Of a stretch of DNA of 37,924 bases, positions 7,495 through 15,058 are shown piece after piece. The translations under genes and the position numbers were made by a program. The stretch comes from an uncultured Faecalibacterium sp. (GTDB lineage Bacteria; Bacillota; Clostridia; Oscillospirales; Ruminococcaceae). The DNA lies in assembly GCA_902463235.1 (NCBI GenBank), contig CABQER010000007.1:1-37924 (forward strand). Direction: 5' to 3'. The notes beneath the pieces were generated by a model, which was not told where the DNA came from, ran no database searches, and saw only the letters and a list, made by a program, of their open reading frames with translations. How positions within the stretch are numbered: the stretch's first letter is position 1; every line of letters begins with the position of its first letter.

Positions 7495-8345
7495 TACTGC
7501 TGCACCTCCTTAGAGCGGGTAAAGTGGAGCTGGACCAGCGAGATGACCACAACGATCAGGAAGAACACAACAGCCTTTGCCTGACCGATGCCCTTCCACT
7601 GTGCGCCGGAGCGGCCGTAGAAGGTGTTGTAGATGTTCAGTGCCAGCATTTCACTTGCGTTGGCGGGCTCGCCTGCGGTCAGGGCCACGTTCTGGTCGAA
7701 CAGCTTGAAGCTGTTGGTCAGGGTCAGGAAGGTGCAGATGGTCACGCTGGGCATGACCATGGGGATCTTGATCTTGAACAGGATCTCGCGGTCGTTGGCA
7801 CCGTCGATCTTAGCGGCCTCGATCAGGTCGCCGGGCACGCTCTGCAGGCCAGCCACATAGATGATCATCATGTAGCCGATCTGCTGCCAGCACATCAGGA
7901 TGACCAGACCGACGAAACCGGCCTTGGCATCCAGCGCCAGCAGAGGTTTCTGCAGGTTGGCCAGCACACCGTTGAGCAGGATCTGCCAGATGTAGCCCAG
8001 CAGGATGCCGCCGATCAGGTTGGGCATAAAGAACACGGTACGGAAGATGTTGGTGCCCTTGATGCCGCGGGTCAGCACCAGTGCAATGGCAAAGGCACAC
8101 ACGTTGATGAGTACGGTGCTCACCACGGTAAAGACCGCCGTAAAGCCGAAAGCGTGCAGGAAGGTGGAATCCTGAAACACGGAAATGTAGTTCTGGATGC
8201 CCACAAAGGTGGTCTTGGACACGGTAGTGAACCGCTGGAAGGACAGATATGTGCCCCAGATAAAGGGCCAGATGAAGCCGATGATAAAGGCGACCAGAGT
8301 AGGCAGCACAAATATCGGCCAGTATTTACTAATGGCTTTTTGCAT
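7494..8345 (-). CDS. sugar ABC transporter permease, MalF type
   Basis: A 283-residue permease with six predicted membrane segments and the EAA loop EAAKIDGANDREILFKIKI. It lacks the extra N-terminal segments of Enterobacterial MalF, which is normal for Gram-positive CUT1 systems. AGGAGG precedes the ATG. It follows the binding-protein gene across a gap holding a strong hairpin, which would lower permease expression relative to the binding protein. It pairs with the MalG-type permease. Confidence 0.93.
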   Translation of the reverse strand: MQKAISKYWPIFVLPTLVAFIIGFIWPFIWGTYLSFQRFTTVSKTTFVGIQNYISVFQDSTFLHAFGFTAVFTVVSTVLINVCAFAIALVLTRGIKGTNIFRTVFFMPNLIGGILLGYIWQILLNGVLANLQKPLLALDAKAGFVGLVILMCWQQIGYMMIIYVAGLQSVPGDLIEAAKIDGANDREILFKIKIPMVMPSVTICTFLTLTNSFKLFDQNVALTAGEPANASEMLALNIYNTFYGRSGAQWKGIGQAKAVVFFLIVVVISLVQLHFTRSKEVQQ

Positions 8346-8374
8346 GATATACCTCCTGATGGAGCTGTCAGATA

Positions 8375-8412
8375 AAAAAGAAAGGAGGCGGGCGAACTTA
8401 TCGCCCGCCTCC
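8375..8412 (-). terminator. intra-operon terminator/attenuator between binding protein and permease genes
   Basis: A perfect 11-bp GC-rich stem (8402-8412 with 8384-8394, 7-nt loop) is followed on the minus strand by TTTCTTTTTT. Partial termination or 3'-end protection here would make much more binding protein than permease, as in other sugar ABC operons. Confidence 0.8.
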
Positions 8413-8447
8413 CATTTTAATTTCTAGGGAGATCTCCGGTCAAAGAC

Positions 8448-9788
8448 TTAGCCGTTAGCCAGCTTGTACTCCTTGGCCCAGCCATCCACAAATGCGGTAA
8501 CAACGTCGTCCCACTTGCCGGTGCCTGCTGCGTATGCAGTCAGAGCGCTGCCCACGCCGTTCTTCCACTCCTCGGAAGGCATGGTGGAGAAGCACCAGTC
8601 AACACTGGTCTTGCCAGCTGCCACATAATCGTTGGCAATGGTGATCAGGGGGTTGGTGGAGTCCTTAGCCTTCTTGAAGGGGATCACGAAGCCCATGTCA
8701 TCTGCCATGGCAGAGGTGCCCTTGTCGGAAGTGACACACCAGTACAGGAAGTCCAGAGTAGCCTGGATGTCAGCCTCAGAAGCGGCGTTGTTGACACACC
8801 AGAAGTTCTCGGAACCGGTGCACAGGCCCTGGTTCTCCTCGCCGTCCACACCAATGTAGATAGGCAGCATACCCAGGTTCTCGTCGCCCAGACCCTTCAC
8901 GTCGCCGTAAGCCCAGGTACCGTTCTGATAGAATACGGCCTTCTTGCCGGTGAATTCTGCCACAGCGTCGTTGCCGGTCTTGGAAGCCAGCAGCTTGGGA
9001 TCGCAGGTGGAATCGGTGATGTACAGATCCCAGATCTGCTTGTAGTTGTCCAGATAGGTGCCCTTGATGGCGTCGGTGGAGCCAATGCCGTCTGCCTTGT
9101 ACTCGTAGTAGATGGGCAGGTTTGCCAGATGGGTCTTGAAACGCCAGTCAGAAGAACCGTCCATGCCGGCAGAGGTGAAAGCACCGTCCACGCCCAACTC
9201 AGCCTTGCGGGCCTGAATGTCGTCAGCAACCTTCTTCAGGTCGGCAAAGCCCTTGATGTCCTCCTGCTTGTAACCGGCAGCGGTCAGCAGCTCCTTGTTG
9301 TAGATGATGCCGTAGGTCTCGATGACGTATGCAATGCTGGTAACAGCGTCGCCGTCCTTCAGAGCAAAGGAGTCGCTGGTCAGCTCGCCGTAGACCTGAC
9401 TGCCGGACAGATCGTAGCAGTAATCCTTCCAGTTAGCAAGACCAACAGGGCCGTTCACCTGGAACAGGGTGGGAGCTTCGCTCTTCTCCATCTCGCTCAT
9501 CAGGGTGGTCTCGTACTGGCCGGAAGCGGCGGTCACAACGGTCACAGGCACGCCGGTCTCCTCGGTGTAAGCCTTAGCCAGATCCTGCCAAGCCTGATCC
9601 TGCTCGGGCTTGAAGTTCAGGTAGTAGACCTTGCCGTCTGCCTTTGCAGCGGTGCTGGAAGCAGCGGTAGAACTGGCAGCAGAGGAAGCGGTGCTGCTGG
9701 AAGAGCCGCCGCAGGCAGCCAGACCCAGAGCAGCGGCAGAAACGCCAGCGGCCTTCAGGAAGTTACGACGAGTGATCATCTTTTTCAT
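8448..9788 (-). CDS. sugar ABC transporter substrate-binding lipoprotein
   Basis: A 446-residue extracellular solute-binding protein (family 1). The signal peptide contains a twin-arginine-like TRRNFLK and ends in the lipobox LAAC, so it should be lipid-anchored at about C26. A Ser/Ala/Thr-rich linker follows (to about residue 49), then the two-lobed binding domain. AAGGAG lies before the ATG. It is the first transport gene after lacI (74-bp gap). It would capture maltodextrin-like sugars and deliver them to the two permeases; this substrate is inferred from the operon. Confidence 0.93.
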   Translation of the reverse strand: MKKMITRRNFLKAAGVSAAALGLAACGGSSSSTASSAASSTAASSTAAKADGKVYYLNFKPEQDQAWQDLAKAYTEETGVPVTVVTAASGQYETTLMSEMEKSEAPTLFQVNGPVGLANWKDYCYDLSGSQVYGELTSDSFALKDGDAVTSIAYVIETYGIIYNKELLTAAGYKQEDIKGFADLKKVADDIQARKAELGVDGAFTSAGMDGSSDWRFKTHLANLPIYYEYKADGIGSTDAIKGTYLDNYKQIWDLYITDSTCDPKLLASKTGNDAVAEFTGKKAVFYQNGTWAYGDVKGLGDENLGMLPIYIGVDGEENQGLCTGSENFWCVNNAASEADIQATLDFLYWCVTSDKGTSAMADDMGFVIPFKKAKDSTNPLITIANDYVAAGKTSVDWCFSTMPSEEWKNGVGSALTAYAAGTGKWDDVVTAFVDGWAKEYKLANG

Positions 9789-9832
9789 AATAAGTTCTCC
9801 TTCTTATTAAAATTACAGATCAACTATATACT

Positions 9833-9850
9833 CTCCGTCCTTCGACGGAG
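9833..9850 (-). promoter_or_regulatory. short hairpin between lacI and the binding protein gene
   Basis: CTCCGTC and GACGGAG form a 7-bp stem with a 4-base loop. No T-run follows, so it is more likely a processing or stabilising hairpin than a terminator. I see no convincing separate promoter in this 74-bp gap, which suits co-transcription with lacI. Confidence 0.45.
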
Positions 9851-9862
9851 GGAATACAAAAT

Positions 9863-10870
9863 TTAAATTGCCCTTACGCTTTCGCCCTGCTGCAATTCCG
9901 GCTGCAGGGTCACGGTCTGGGCAGGGGAACCATGCTCGATTTGCCGCACCAGCAGCTCGATGCTTTGCAGTGCGATCTGCTCGCTGGGCTGGACGATGGT
10001 GGTCATCACCGGCACGCAGTAGCGGGACATCGTGATGCCGTCAAAGCCGATCACCGAAACATCCTCCGGAACCCGAAGCCCGGCACTTACCAGCGCCCGG
10101 ATGGCACCAAAGGCGATGACGTCACTCATAGCGAACAGGGCAGTGAACTCTGCCCGGCGGGCCAACAGGCTGTTCATGGCGTGGTAGGCAGACTCGAAAT
10201 CGTAGTTGGACAGGCCGTACAGCTTGTCGTTGAACAGGATGCCCGCATCCTCCATGGCCTGCTGTGCGCCCTGACGGCGCATCAGACTGGGGTAGCTGGT
10301 CACCGGACCGCCCAAAACGGCGATCTTGCGGTGCCCTTGCCGGATGAGGTAGTCCACAGCGGTATAGGCCGCTGCCCGGTCATCCACGCCCACCATGGAA
10401 AGGTTAGGAAAGTCCAACTCGTCCGTGACCAGCGTAGTGAGCACCGAGGGAACATTGATACGGTCGAAGCCCCGCTGGAAGTTGGCCACGCTGCCGCCCA
10501 GAAAAATGATGCCCTTGGGTTTGATCTCCCGCAGGATCTTTTCGGCGGCGTCGATCTCGTTGGCGTTCTCGTCCAGATAAGAGACGATGCCGTTGTACCC
10601 GTACAGGGTAGCGGCGCGCTGGAGCTGCACCAGAAAATCCGAGAAGAAGATGTTCCGGGTGCCCTTTACCACAAACACAAGGCTGCGGGACTGCTGGATC
10701 TTCAGCTGTCTGGCGTTGGTGTTGGGCACGAACCCGGCCTCCCGCATCACTTTCAGAACATGCTCCTTGGTCTCCGGACGGACATCCGGCCTGTCATTAA
10801 TCACACGGGAAATGGTGCTGACGGAGCAGCCGCTGATCCGTGCGATATCCTTGATGGTCAGGTTTGCCAT
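9863..10870 (-). CDS. LacI family transcriptional regulator of the alpha-glucan operon
   Basis: A 335-residue repressor with the LacI helix-turn-helix at the start (TIKDIARISGCSVSTISRVI, then hinge residues to about 60) and a periplasmic-binding-protein-like sugar sensor after it. I chose the ATG at 10870: the protein then begins MANLTIKDIA as in the family. The in-frame ATG at 10933 lies next to the predicted -10, and the extra residues cover the operator-like sites. The ribosome binding site is weak (GAGG). It heads the operon with the transport genes and malQ, so it probably controls itself and them (a MalR-type role). Confidence 0.92.
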   Translation of the reverse strand: MANLTIKDIARISGCSVSTISRVINDRPDVRPETKEHVLKVMREAGFVPNTNARQLKIQQSRSLVFVVKGTRNIFFSDFLVQLQRAATLYGYNGIVSYLDENANEIDAAEKILREIKPKGIIFLGGSVANFQRGFDRINVPSVLTTLVTDELDFPNLSMVGVDDRAAAYTAVDYLIRQGHRKIAVLGGPVTSYPSLMRRQGAQQAMEDAGILFNDKLYGLSNYDFESAYHAMNSLLARRAEFTALFAMSDVIAFGAIRALVSAGLRVPEDVSVIGFDGITMSRYCVPVMTTIVQPSEQIALQSIELLVRQIEHGSPAQTVTLQPELQQGESVRAI

Positions 10871-10901
10871 GTCGGCGAGCCTCGCTTTCTGAAAATGCTT
10901 C

Positions 10902-10925
10902 GGGAACGTTGTCGGGAACGTTTCC
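10902..10925. promoter_or_regulatory. two tandem LacI-type operator-like sites downstream of the lacI promoter
   Basis: GGGAACGTTGTC (10902-10913) and GGGAACGTTTCC (10914-10925) each centre on the palindrome AACGTT, 12 bp apart. The second is a near-perfect dyad. They fall just downstream of the predicted lacI start of transcription, where a bound repressor would block the polymerase. Confidence 0.65.
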
Positions 10926-10934
10926 AGTGACATT

Positions 10935-10963
10935 AGTATGGCACATTCTGTATAAAAAATCAA
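10935..10963 (-). promoter_or_regulatory. promoter of the lacI-led operon
   Basis: Minus-strand -35 TTGATT (10963-10958) and -10 CATACT (10940-10935) are 17 bp apart. It lies just upstream of the tandem operator-like sites. Confidence 0.55.
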
Positions 10964-11055
10964 TAAGGTTAATTCAACTTTGTACAAGGTGTGCAATGCT
11001 GCCCCTCGCATTTGTGCAGTTTGATTTGCGTGCAAAGCAGCAAAACCGAAAATAC

Positions 11056-11097
11056 CGATAATTCCCGGTACAAGTCAAAACCGACCGGGAATTATCG
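11056..11097. repeat. 14-bp perfect inverted repeat upstream of lacI
   Basis: CGATAATTCCCGGT (11056-11069) is repeated inverted at 11084-11097 with a 14-bp spacer. A direct repeat CAAAACCGA (11041-11049 and 11076-11084) overlaps it. There is no clean T-run. It could be a regulator site or an RNA structure. Confidence 0.6.
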
Positions 11098-11165
11098 TAC
11101 CGGTTTGTAACTTTTTACACGCCGCTAGTGGAGAATTTGTGAATTGTATACAAGAACAAAGCAAC

Positions 11166-11177
11166 GGAAACGTTCCC
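11166..11177. promoter_or_regulatory. distal LacI-type operator-like site
   Basis: GGAAACGTTCCC is the same sequence as the site at 10914-10925 in the opposite orientation. Its AACGTT centre is 252 bp from that site. Confidence 0.55.
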
Positions 11178-11317
11178 GAAAAATGCTCTGGCACTGTATT
11201 CTGAACAGTTGTAGTGTGAGAGCTGCCGTACAAAAACCGGGCCGGAGCGGGCACCGCGCTGCGCCGCAGATAGAGCCAAGACAACGGGGCAGGGGAGATG
11301 CTGCCCCGAAACGCAGC

Positions 11318-11353
11318 AAAAAAGCGCTCTCACCTTGTCATCGGTGAGAGCGC
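11318..11353 (-). terminator. terminator of the rpsF-ssb-rpsR operon
   Basis: A perfect 11-bp stem (11343-11353 with 11324-11334, 8-nt loop) is followed on the minus strand by TTTTTT, about 45 nt after rpsR. Confidence 0.9.
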
Positions 11354-11397
11354 TTTGCTGATTGCTGATTATTTTGATCGGGTTGGTTTTTTAATGA

Positions 11398-11655
11398 TTA
11401 GTCGCTGACGTAGGGCATCAGAGCAACGTGACGAGCACGCTTGATGGCGATGGTCAGTGCGCGCTGATGGTAAGCGCAGGTGCCGGTCACACGGCGGGGA
11501 ATGATCTTAGCACGCTCAGAGACGTACTTACGCAGACGGGGCACGTCCTTGTAATCGATGGTGTCGATGCGATCGACACAGAAGCTGCAAACCTTCTTGC
11601 GGCCGCGACGCATGGGGCGTGCGGGGCGAGAGCCTTCGGTTCTTTCAAAAGCCAT
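11398..11655 (-). CDS. rpsR: 30S ribosomal protein S18
   Basis: An 85-residue basic protein of the small subunit platform that pairs with S6. The typical core is visible (YKDVPRLRKYVSERAKIIPR, then RRVTGTCAYHQRALTIAIKRAR). It keeps cysteines C24 and C27 near the N-terminus and C60, the zinc-binding C+ form. AGGAGG precedes the ATG. It is last of the conserved rpsF-ssb-rpsR operon and is followed by a strong terminator. Confidence 0.98.
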   Translation of the reverse strand: MAFERTEGSRPARPMRRGRKKVCSFCVDRIDTIDYKDVPRLRKYVSERAKIIPRRVTGTCAYHQRALTIAIKRARHVALMPYVSD

Positions 11656-11701
11656 TGCTTATTACCTCCTATTGGATTTTTAACGGATGGACCGTTTCGT
11701 G

Positions 11702-12181
11702 TCAGAACGGCAGGTCATCACTGTCGTCAATAACAGCGAAGTCGTCTGCATTACCGGCAGAGTAGCTGGGAGCTGCCTCCACAGCAGCCGGGCGGGCAGG
11801 CGCTGCGTTCTGGTAGGACGGAGCGGCATTCTGATAGCCGTTTCCGTCACCTGCATTGCTGCTCTTGGGGCCTGCAAAGTTGATGTTGCTGGCAACCACT
11901 TCAACGGCAGTGCGGTTTGCGCCGGTCTTATCCTGATACTGACGGGACTGCAAACGGCCGTCCACAACGATCAGGGAACCTTTTTGGAAATAGCGGCAGA
12001 CAAATTCGGCCTGCCGATCCCATGCAACCACATCGATCCAGTCCGCCACGCTCTGCCCATTGGCATCGCGGCGCCCGCGGTCGCAGGCAATGCGGAACGA
12101 AGCAACGTTCTTGCCGGTAGTGGTCTGACGCATTTCAGGGTCACGCGCAAGGCGACCCATGATAGCAACAACATTCAACAT
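11702..12181 (-). CDS. ssb: single-stranded DNA-binding protein
   Basis: A 159-residue SSB. The N-terminal OB fold (about 1-105; MLNVVAIMGRLARDPE, later FVCRYFQKGSLIVVDGRLQ) binds single-stranded DNA. A flexible Gly/Asn/Gln/Ala-rich linker follows. The acidic tip DDLPF is the docking peptide for replication and repair partners. It sits between rpsF and rpsR, 30 and 46 nt apart, the usual Firmicute order. Confidence 0.97.
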   Translation of the reverse strand: MLNVVAIMGRLARDPEMRQTTTGKNVASFRIACDRGRRDANGQSVADWIDVVAWDRQAEFVCRYFQKGSLIVVDGRLQSRQYQDKTGANRTAVEVVASNINFAGPKSSNAGDGNGYQNAAPSYQNAAPARPAAVEAAPSYSAGNADDFAVIDDSDDLPF

Positions 12182-12211
12182 AGTACGGTTTCCCTTTCTG
12201 TCACAGAAGAA

Positions 12212-12496
12212 TTACTCCTCGTGAGCAATGATCAGGCTGCGCATAACGCCTTCGGTGATCTTGTACACACGGTCCAGCTCAGCGGGGAAGCTGGGCTCGC
12301 TGGTGAAGTTGATCACGGTGTAGACGCCCTCTTCCTCGTCGTTGATGGGGTAGGCCAGACGGCGCTTGCCCCACTCGTCGATAGAATCGATCGTACCGTT
12401 AGCCTCGATCAGGGACTTGAACTTACCCACCAGAGCGGCGGAAGCCTCCTCATCGAGAGCGGCGCTGGTAATCAGCATGGTTTCGTACTTTGCCAT
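12212..12496 (-). CDS. rpsF: 30S ribosomal protein S6
   Basis: A 94-residue S6 (MAKYETMLITSAALDEE; GKRRLAYPINDEEEGVY). I chose the ATG at 12496 because AGGAGG lies about 10 nt upstream and the protein then matches the family length; the open frame extends upstream only through the leader. It is the first gene of the rpsF-ssb-rpsR operon. The S6:S18 complex represses its own mRNA in other bacteria, and the structured leader here fits that. Confidence 0.97.
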   Translation of the reverse strand: MAKYETMLITSAALDEEASAALVGKFKSLIEANGTIDSIDEWGKRRLAYPINDEEEGVYTVINFTSEPSFPAELDRVYKITEGVMRSLIIAHEE

Positions 12497-12499
12497 TTT

Positions 12500-12600
12500 T
12501 GTAGCACCTCCTTTTGGACTTGAGGGCCCTGCGGATCTGCAAGGCCAAGGGTACACAGGCTGCGGCATCGCGGCCTGTGCGGCGTGTCTGTTCAGACAGC
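12500..12600 (-). promoter_or_regulatory. structured rpsF 5' leader, candidate S6:S18 autoregulatory RNA
   Basis: Between the promoter and the ribosome binding site the minus strand forms a hairpin with CACAGGC/GCCTGTG arms (about 12553-12580) around a CCG-containing loop, then a second with GGCCTTGC/GCAGGGCC arms (about 12526-12548). The S6:S18 target RNA described in other bacteria presents a CCG. The match here is by eye only. Confidence 0.45.
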
Positions 12601-12605
12601 AATTT

Positions 12606-12634
12606 ATTATAGCAAGCTTATTTGATTCTGTCAA
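12606..12634 (-). promoter_or_regulatory. consensus sigma-A promoter of rpsF operon
   Basis: Minus-strand -35 TTGACA (12634-12629) and -10 TATAAT (12611-12606), a perfect match with a 17-bp spacer and TGC before the -10. As expected for a ribosomal protein operon. Confidence 0.92.
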
Positions 12635-12668
12635 GCTTTTTTGACAAAAAAGAACGATAAAAAATGTT

Positions 12669-12697
12669 TTGCATTTTTTGGTAAAAAGGGCTATAAT
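12669..12697 (+). promoter_or_regulatory. promoter of the cation/proton antiporter gene
   Basis: The -35 TTGCAT (12669-12674) and -10 TATAAT (12692-12697) are 17 bp apart, divergent from the rpsF promoter 35 bp away. Confidence 0.75.
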
Positions 12698-12777
12698 GTA
12701 TACGCTTTCCTGCATTATGGCAGGGCCGGGGCTCCGGCAGTGGCAGGGAAGTGGGAAAAATAAAAGGAGGATAATCC

Positions 12778-13971
12778 ATGTATTCGTTGTTTCGAGATCT
12801 GGCAATCATAATCCTGAGCGCGAAATTCTTCGGACTGGTGGCGCGCAAGTGTAAGGCTCCGCAGGTGGTGGGCGAGATCATCGCCGGCCTGCTCATCGGC
12901 CCCTGTTTGCTGAATCTGGTGCAGATCAGCGACTCCATCTCCATCTTTGCAGAGATCGGCGTTGTGATGCTCATGTTCACCACCGGCCTCGGCACCAACC
13001 TGAAAGAGCTGATCAAGGCAGGCCCCATCGCCACCCTGATCGCTACCGTTGGTGTGGCTGTGCCTCTGGTGGGCGGCACCTTATTATATGGTGCGTTCTA
13101 CGGTTTTGCCGCAGTGGGCAGCCCGGAGTTCTACCGGGCGCTGTTCATCGGCACCATTATGACCGCTACCAGCGTGTCCATCACGGTGGCTACCTTGCAG
13201 GAGCTTGGTCACCTGAAGAGCTTCCTGGGCACTACCATCGTCAGTGCCGCTGTCATTGATGATGTCATCGGCATCGTGGTGCTTACCTGTGTGCTGGGCG
13301 CCAGCAACGGCACCGGTACGGGTCTGGGTAAGGTGCTGTTCAACACCCTGCTGTTCTTTGCCACCGCACTGGGCGTTGGCCTTGTGGTGCACTTCGCCAT
13401 GAAGTGGCTGGATCAGCGCAATCCCCACACCCAGCGTATCACTATCGTGAGCATGGCCTTCTGCTTTGCCATGGCCTACATTGCAGAGGAGTATTTCGGC
13501 ATTGCCGATATCACCGGTGCCTATATTGCGGGCATCGTGCTGTGCACCATGGATGACGCACCCTATGTAGAGCGCCGGGTGGATATCAGCAACTACGTCA
13601 TCTTTGCGCCCATCTTCTTTGCCTCCATCGGCCTCAAGACTGATATCAGCGGCCTGACCCCGGAGATTTTACTCTTCTGCGTCTGCTTCGTGGTGGTGGC
13701 ACTGATCACCAAGATCATCGGCTGCGGTCTGGCTGCAAAGATCTGCCGCTTCAACTGGGACGATTCCCTGAAGGTCGGTGTCGGCATGATGACCCGCGGC
13801 GAGGTGGCACTGATCGTGGCACAGAAGGGCTTGGCCATCGGCGTGGTAGATCCGGTCTATTTTACCGCTGTGATCCTGCTGATCGTGGTGTCCAGTGTGG
13901 CTACCCCGCTGGCACTCAAGGCCATGTTCACCAAGCACCCGCCCGTGCCGCATCCCAGTCAGGCAAACTAA
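12778..13971 (+). CDS. CPA2-family cation/proton antiporter
   Basis: A 397-residue membrane protein with about 12 hydrophobic segments covering the whole length. It should exchange Na+ or K+ for H+ to control internal pH and salt. The adjacent acidic pair D161-D162 in AAVIDDVIGIVVL is the ion-binding site of electrogenic members such as NapA. There is no C-terminal TrkA-N/C regulatory domain, so it is the short form. AGGAGG lies before the ATG. It has its own promoter and a terminator 16 nt after the stop, so it is a single-gene unit. Confidence 0.9.
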   Translation: MYSLFRDLAIIILSAKFFGLVARKCKAPQVVGEIIAGLLIGPCLLNLVQISDSISIFAEIGVVMLMFTTGLGTNLKELIKAGPIATLIATVGVAVPLVGGTLLYGAFYGFAAVGSPEFYRALFIGTIMTATSVSITVATLQELGHLKSFLGTTIVSAAVIDDVIGIVVLTCVLGASNGTGTGLGKVLFNTLLFFATALGVGLVVHFAMKWLDQRNPHTQRITIVSMAFCFAMAYIAEEYFGIADITGAYIAGIVLCTMDDAPYVERRVDISNYVIFAPIFFASIGLKTDISGLTPEILLFCVCFVVVALITKIIGCGLAAKICRFNWDDSLKVGVGMMTRGEVALIVAQKGLAIGVVDPVYFTAVILLIVVSSVATPLALKAMFTKHPPVPHPSQAN

Positions 13972-13986
13972 ATCAGGTTTGTATTT

Positions 13987-14027
13987 GGGTTTCCGAAACG
14001 CCTGCGGGCGTTTCGGAAACCCTTTTT
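13987..14027 (+). terminator. terminator of the antiporter gene
   Basis: A perfect 16-bp stem (13987-14002 with 14007-14022), TGCG loop and TTTTT tail. Confidence 0.95.
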
Positions 14028-14040
14028 CATCTATATATGC

Positions 14041-14086
14041 AAAAACGGGGCCGCTGCACATAGTTTCGTGCAGCAGCCCCGTTTTT
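14041..14086. terminator. terminator of galU, bidirectional in form
   Basis: Arms 14041-14059 and 14068-14086 pair over 19 bp with one mismatch. A-rich and T-rich ends on both sides allow termination in either direction. It lies 18 nt after the galU stop. Confidence 0.9.
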
Positions 14087-14104
14087 ATTATTTATGCAGC
14101 GTCT

Positions 14105-14980
14105 TTACAGCGTTTTGCAGAACTCCTTCAGGTAGGTGCGGAACTCCTCGCCGATCTCAGGATGCTGCAGTGCCAGCTCCACCTGTGCCTCCACGACCTT
14201 GAGCTTGTTGCCCATATCGTAGTGCTTGCCGGTGAACTCCACGGCAGTCATGCCGCCGCGGGTGCGGGCATACTCTGCCATGGCATCGGTCAGCTGGATC
14301 TCGCCGCCGGCACCGGGCTTGGTGTTGGCAAGGATCTCGTAAATCTCCGGGGTCAGCAGCACACGGCCCAGAATGGAATAGTTGCTGAACTCCTGCCCCT
14401 TCTTGGGCTTCTCGATCATATCATCCACAAAGAAGTAGTTGTCGTGGATGGGAGTGGTCTTTAGGCTGCAGTAGCGGCTCACATCCTCCCAAGGCACAGC
14501 GGATACACCGGCGACCGGACGGCCGAACTCCTCGTAGGCACGGATCAGCTGGGCGCAGACCGGATCCTCTCCCCAGATCACATCGTCGCCGTAGATGACC
14601 ACAAAGGGATCATCGCCGGTAAAGGCCTTGGCGGTGTTGACTGCGTGACCCAGACCCAGCGTCTCCTTCTGGCGCACAAACAGGATGTTGGCCAGATTGG
14701 CAATGCCCAGACACTCTTCCAGCATCTTTTCCTTGCCGGGCTTGGCCAGCTTTTCCTCCAGTTCGGGGCTGCGGTCAAAATGATCCTCGATAATGCTCTG
14801 GTTGCGGCCCAGAATGATCAGGATATCGGTAATACCGGAGCGGACGGCCTCCTCCACCAGATACTGAATGGCAGGCTTATCCACGATGGGCAGCATTCCC
14901 TTAGGCATCGCCTTGGTGGCGGGCAGCACACGGGTGCCAAGGCCCGCAGCCGGAATAACGGCTTTGGTGACTTTTTTCAT
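14105..14980 (-). CDS. galU: UTP-glucose-1-phosphate uridylyltransferase
   Basis: This cytoplasmic enzyme makes UDP-glucose from UTP and glucose-1-phosphate, for cell-surface glycans and the Leloir pathway. The 291 residues show the nucleotide-binding loop AVIPAAGLGTRVLPATKAMP followed by KGMLPIVDKPAIQY, the metal-binding YGDDVIW, and VEEAVRSGI. The length is normal. The usual PKEML motif reads PKGML, a small divergence. It is a single minus-strand gene with a GGGAGA ribosome binding site and a terminator. It is not clustered with the kinase at 2613. Confidence 0.95.
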   Translation of the reverse strand: MKKVTKAVIPAAGLGTRVLPATKAMPKGMLPIVDKPAIQYLVEEAVRSGITDILIILGRNQSIIEDHFDRSPELEEKLAKPGKEKMLEECLGIANLANILFVRQKETLGLGHAVNTAKAFTGDDPFVVIYGDDVIWGEDPVCAQLIRAYEEFGRPVAGVSAVPWEDVSRYCSLKTTPIHDNYFFVDDMIEKPKKGQEFSNYSILGRVLLTPEIYEILANTKPGAGGEIQLTDAMAEYARTRGGMTAVEFTGKHYDMGNKLKVVEAQVELALQHPEIGEEFRTYLKEFCKTL

Positions 14981-15058
14981 GATGATTCTCCCATATTTTC
15001 ATTTTATGCACGGCGAACCGCGCTTTTCAGCAGGATCCCCATCCTGCGTGAACCGTTG

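Larger units (their letters stand above)
10871..11397. other. 527-bp regulatory region between rpsR and lacI
   Basis: No convincing gene lies here. It holds the lacI promoter (10935-10963), three LacI-operator-like sites (10902-10913, 10914-10925, 11166-11177), a 14-bp inverted repeat (11056-11097), a hairpin with CGGGGCAG/CTGCCCCG arms (about 11285-11309), and the rpsR terminator (11318-11353). Confidence 0.7.

Noticed and set aside
10871..11035. Upstream extension of LacI to an earlier start
   Set aside because: The extension crosses the promoter and the operator-like sites and is not LacI-like; the family starts with the helix-turn-helix.
11166..11177. CcpA catabolite repression (cre) site
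   Set aside because: The sequence GGAAACGTTCCC lacks the flanking TG and CA of the cre consensus and matches the tandem lacI-proximal sites better.
11144..11347. 67-codon plus-strand frame in the rpsR-lacI gap
   Set aside because: It runs into the rpsR terminator, is Arg-rich, and has no ribosome binding site.
12497..12805. Upstream extension of rpsF
   Set aside because: It runs through the perfect promoter and structured leader; S6 is about 95 residues and begins MAKYE.
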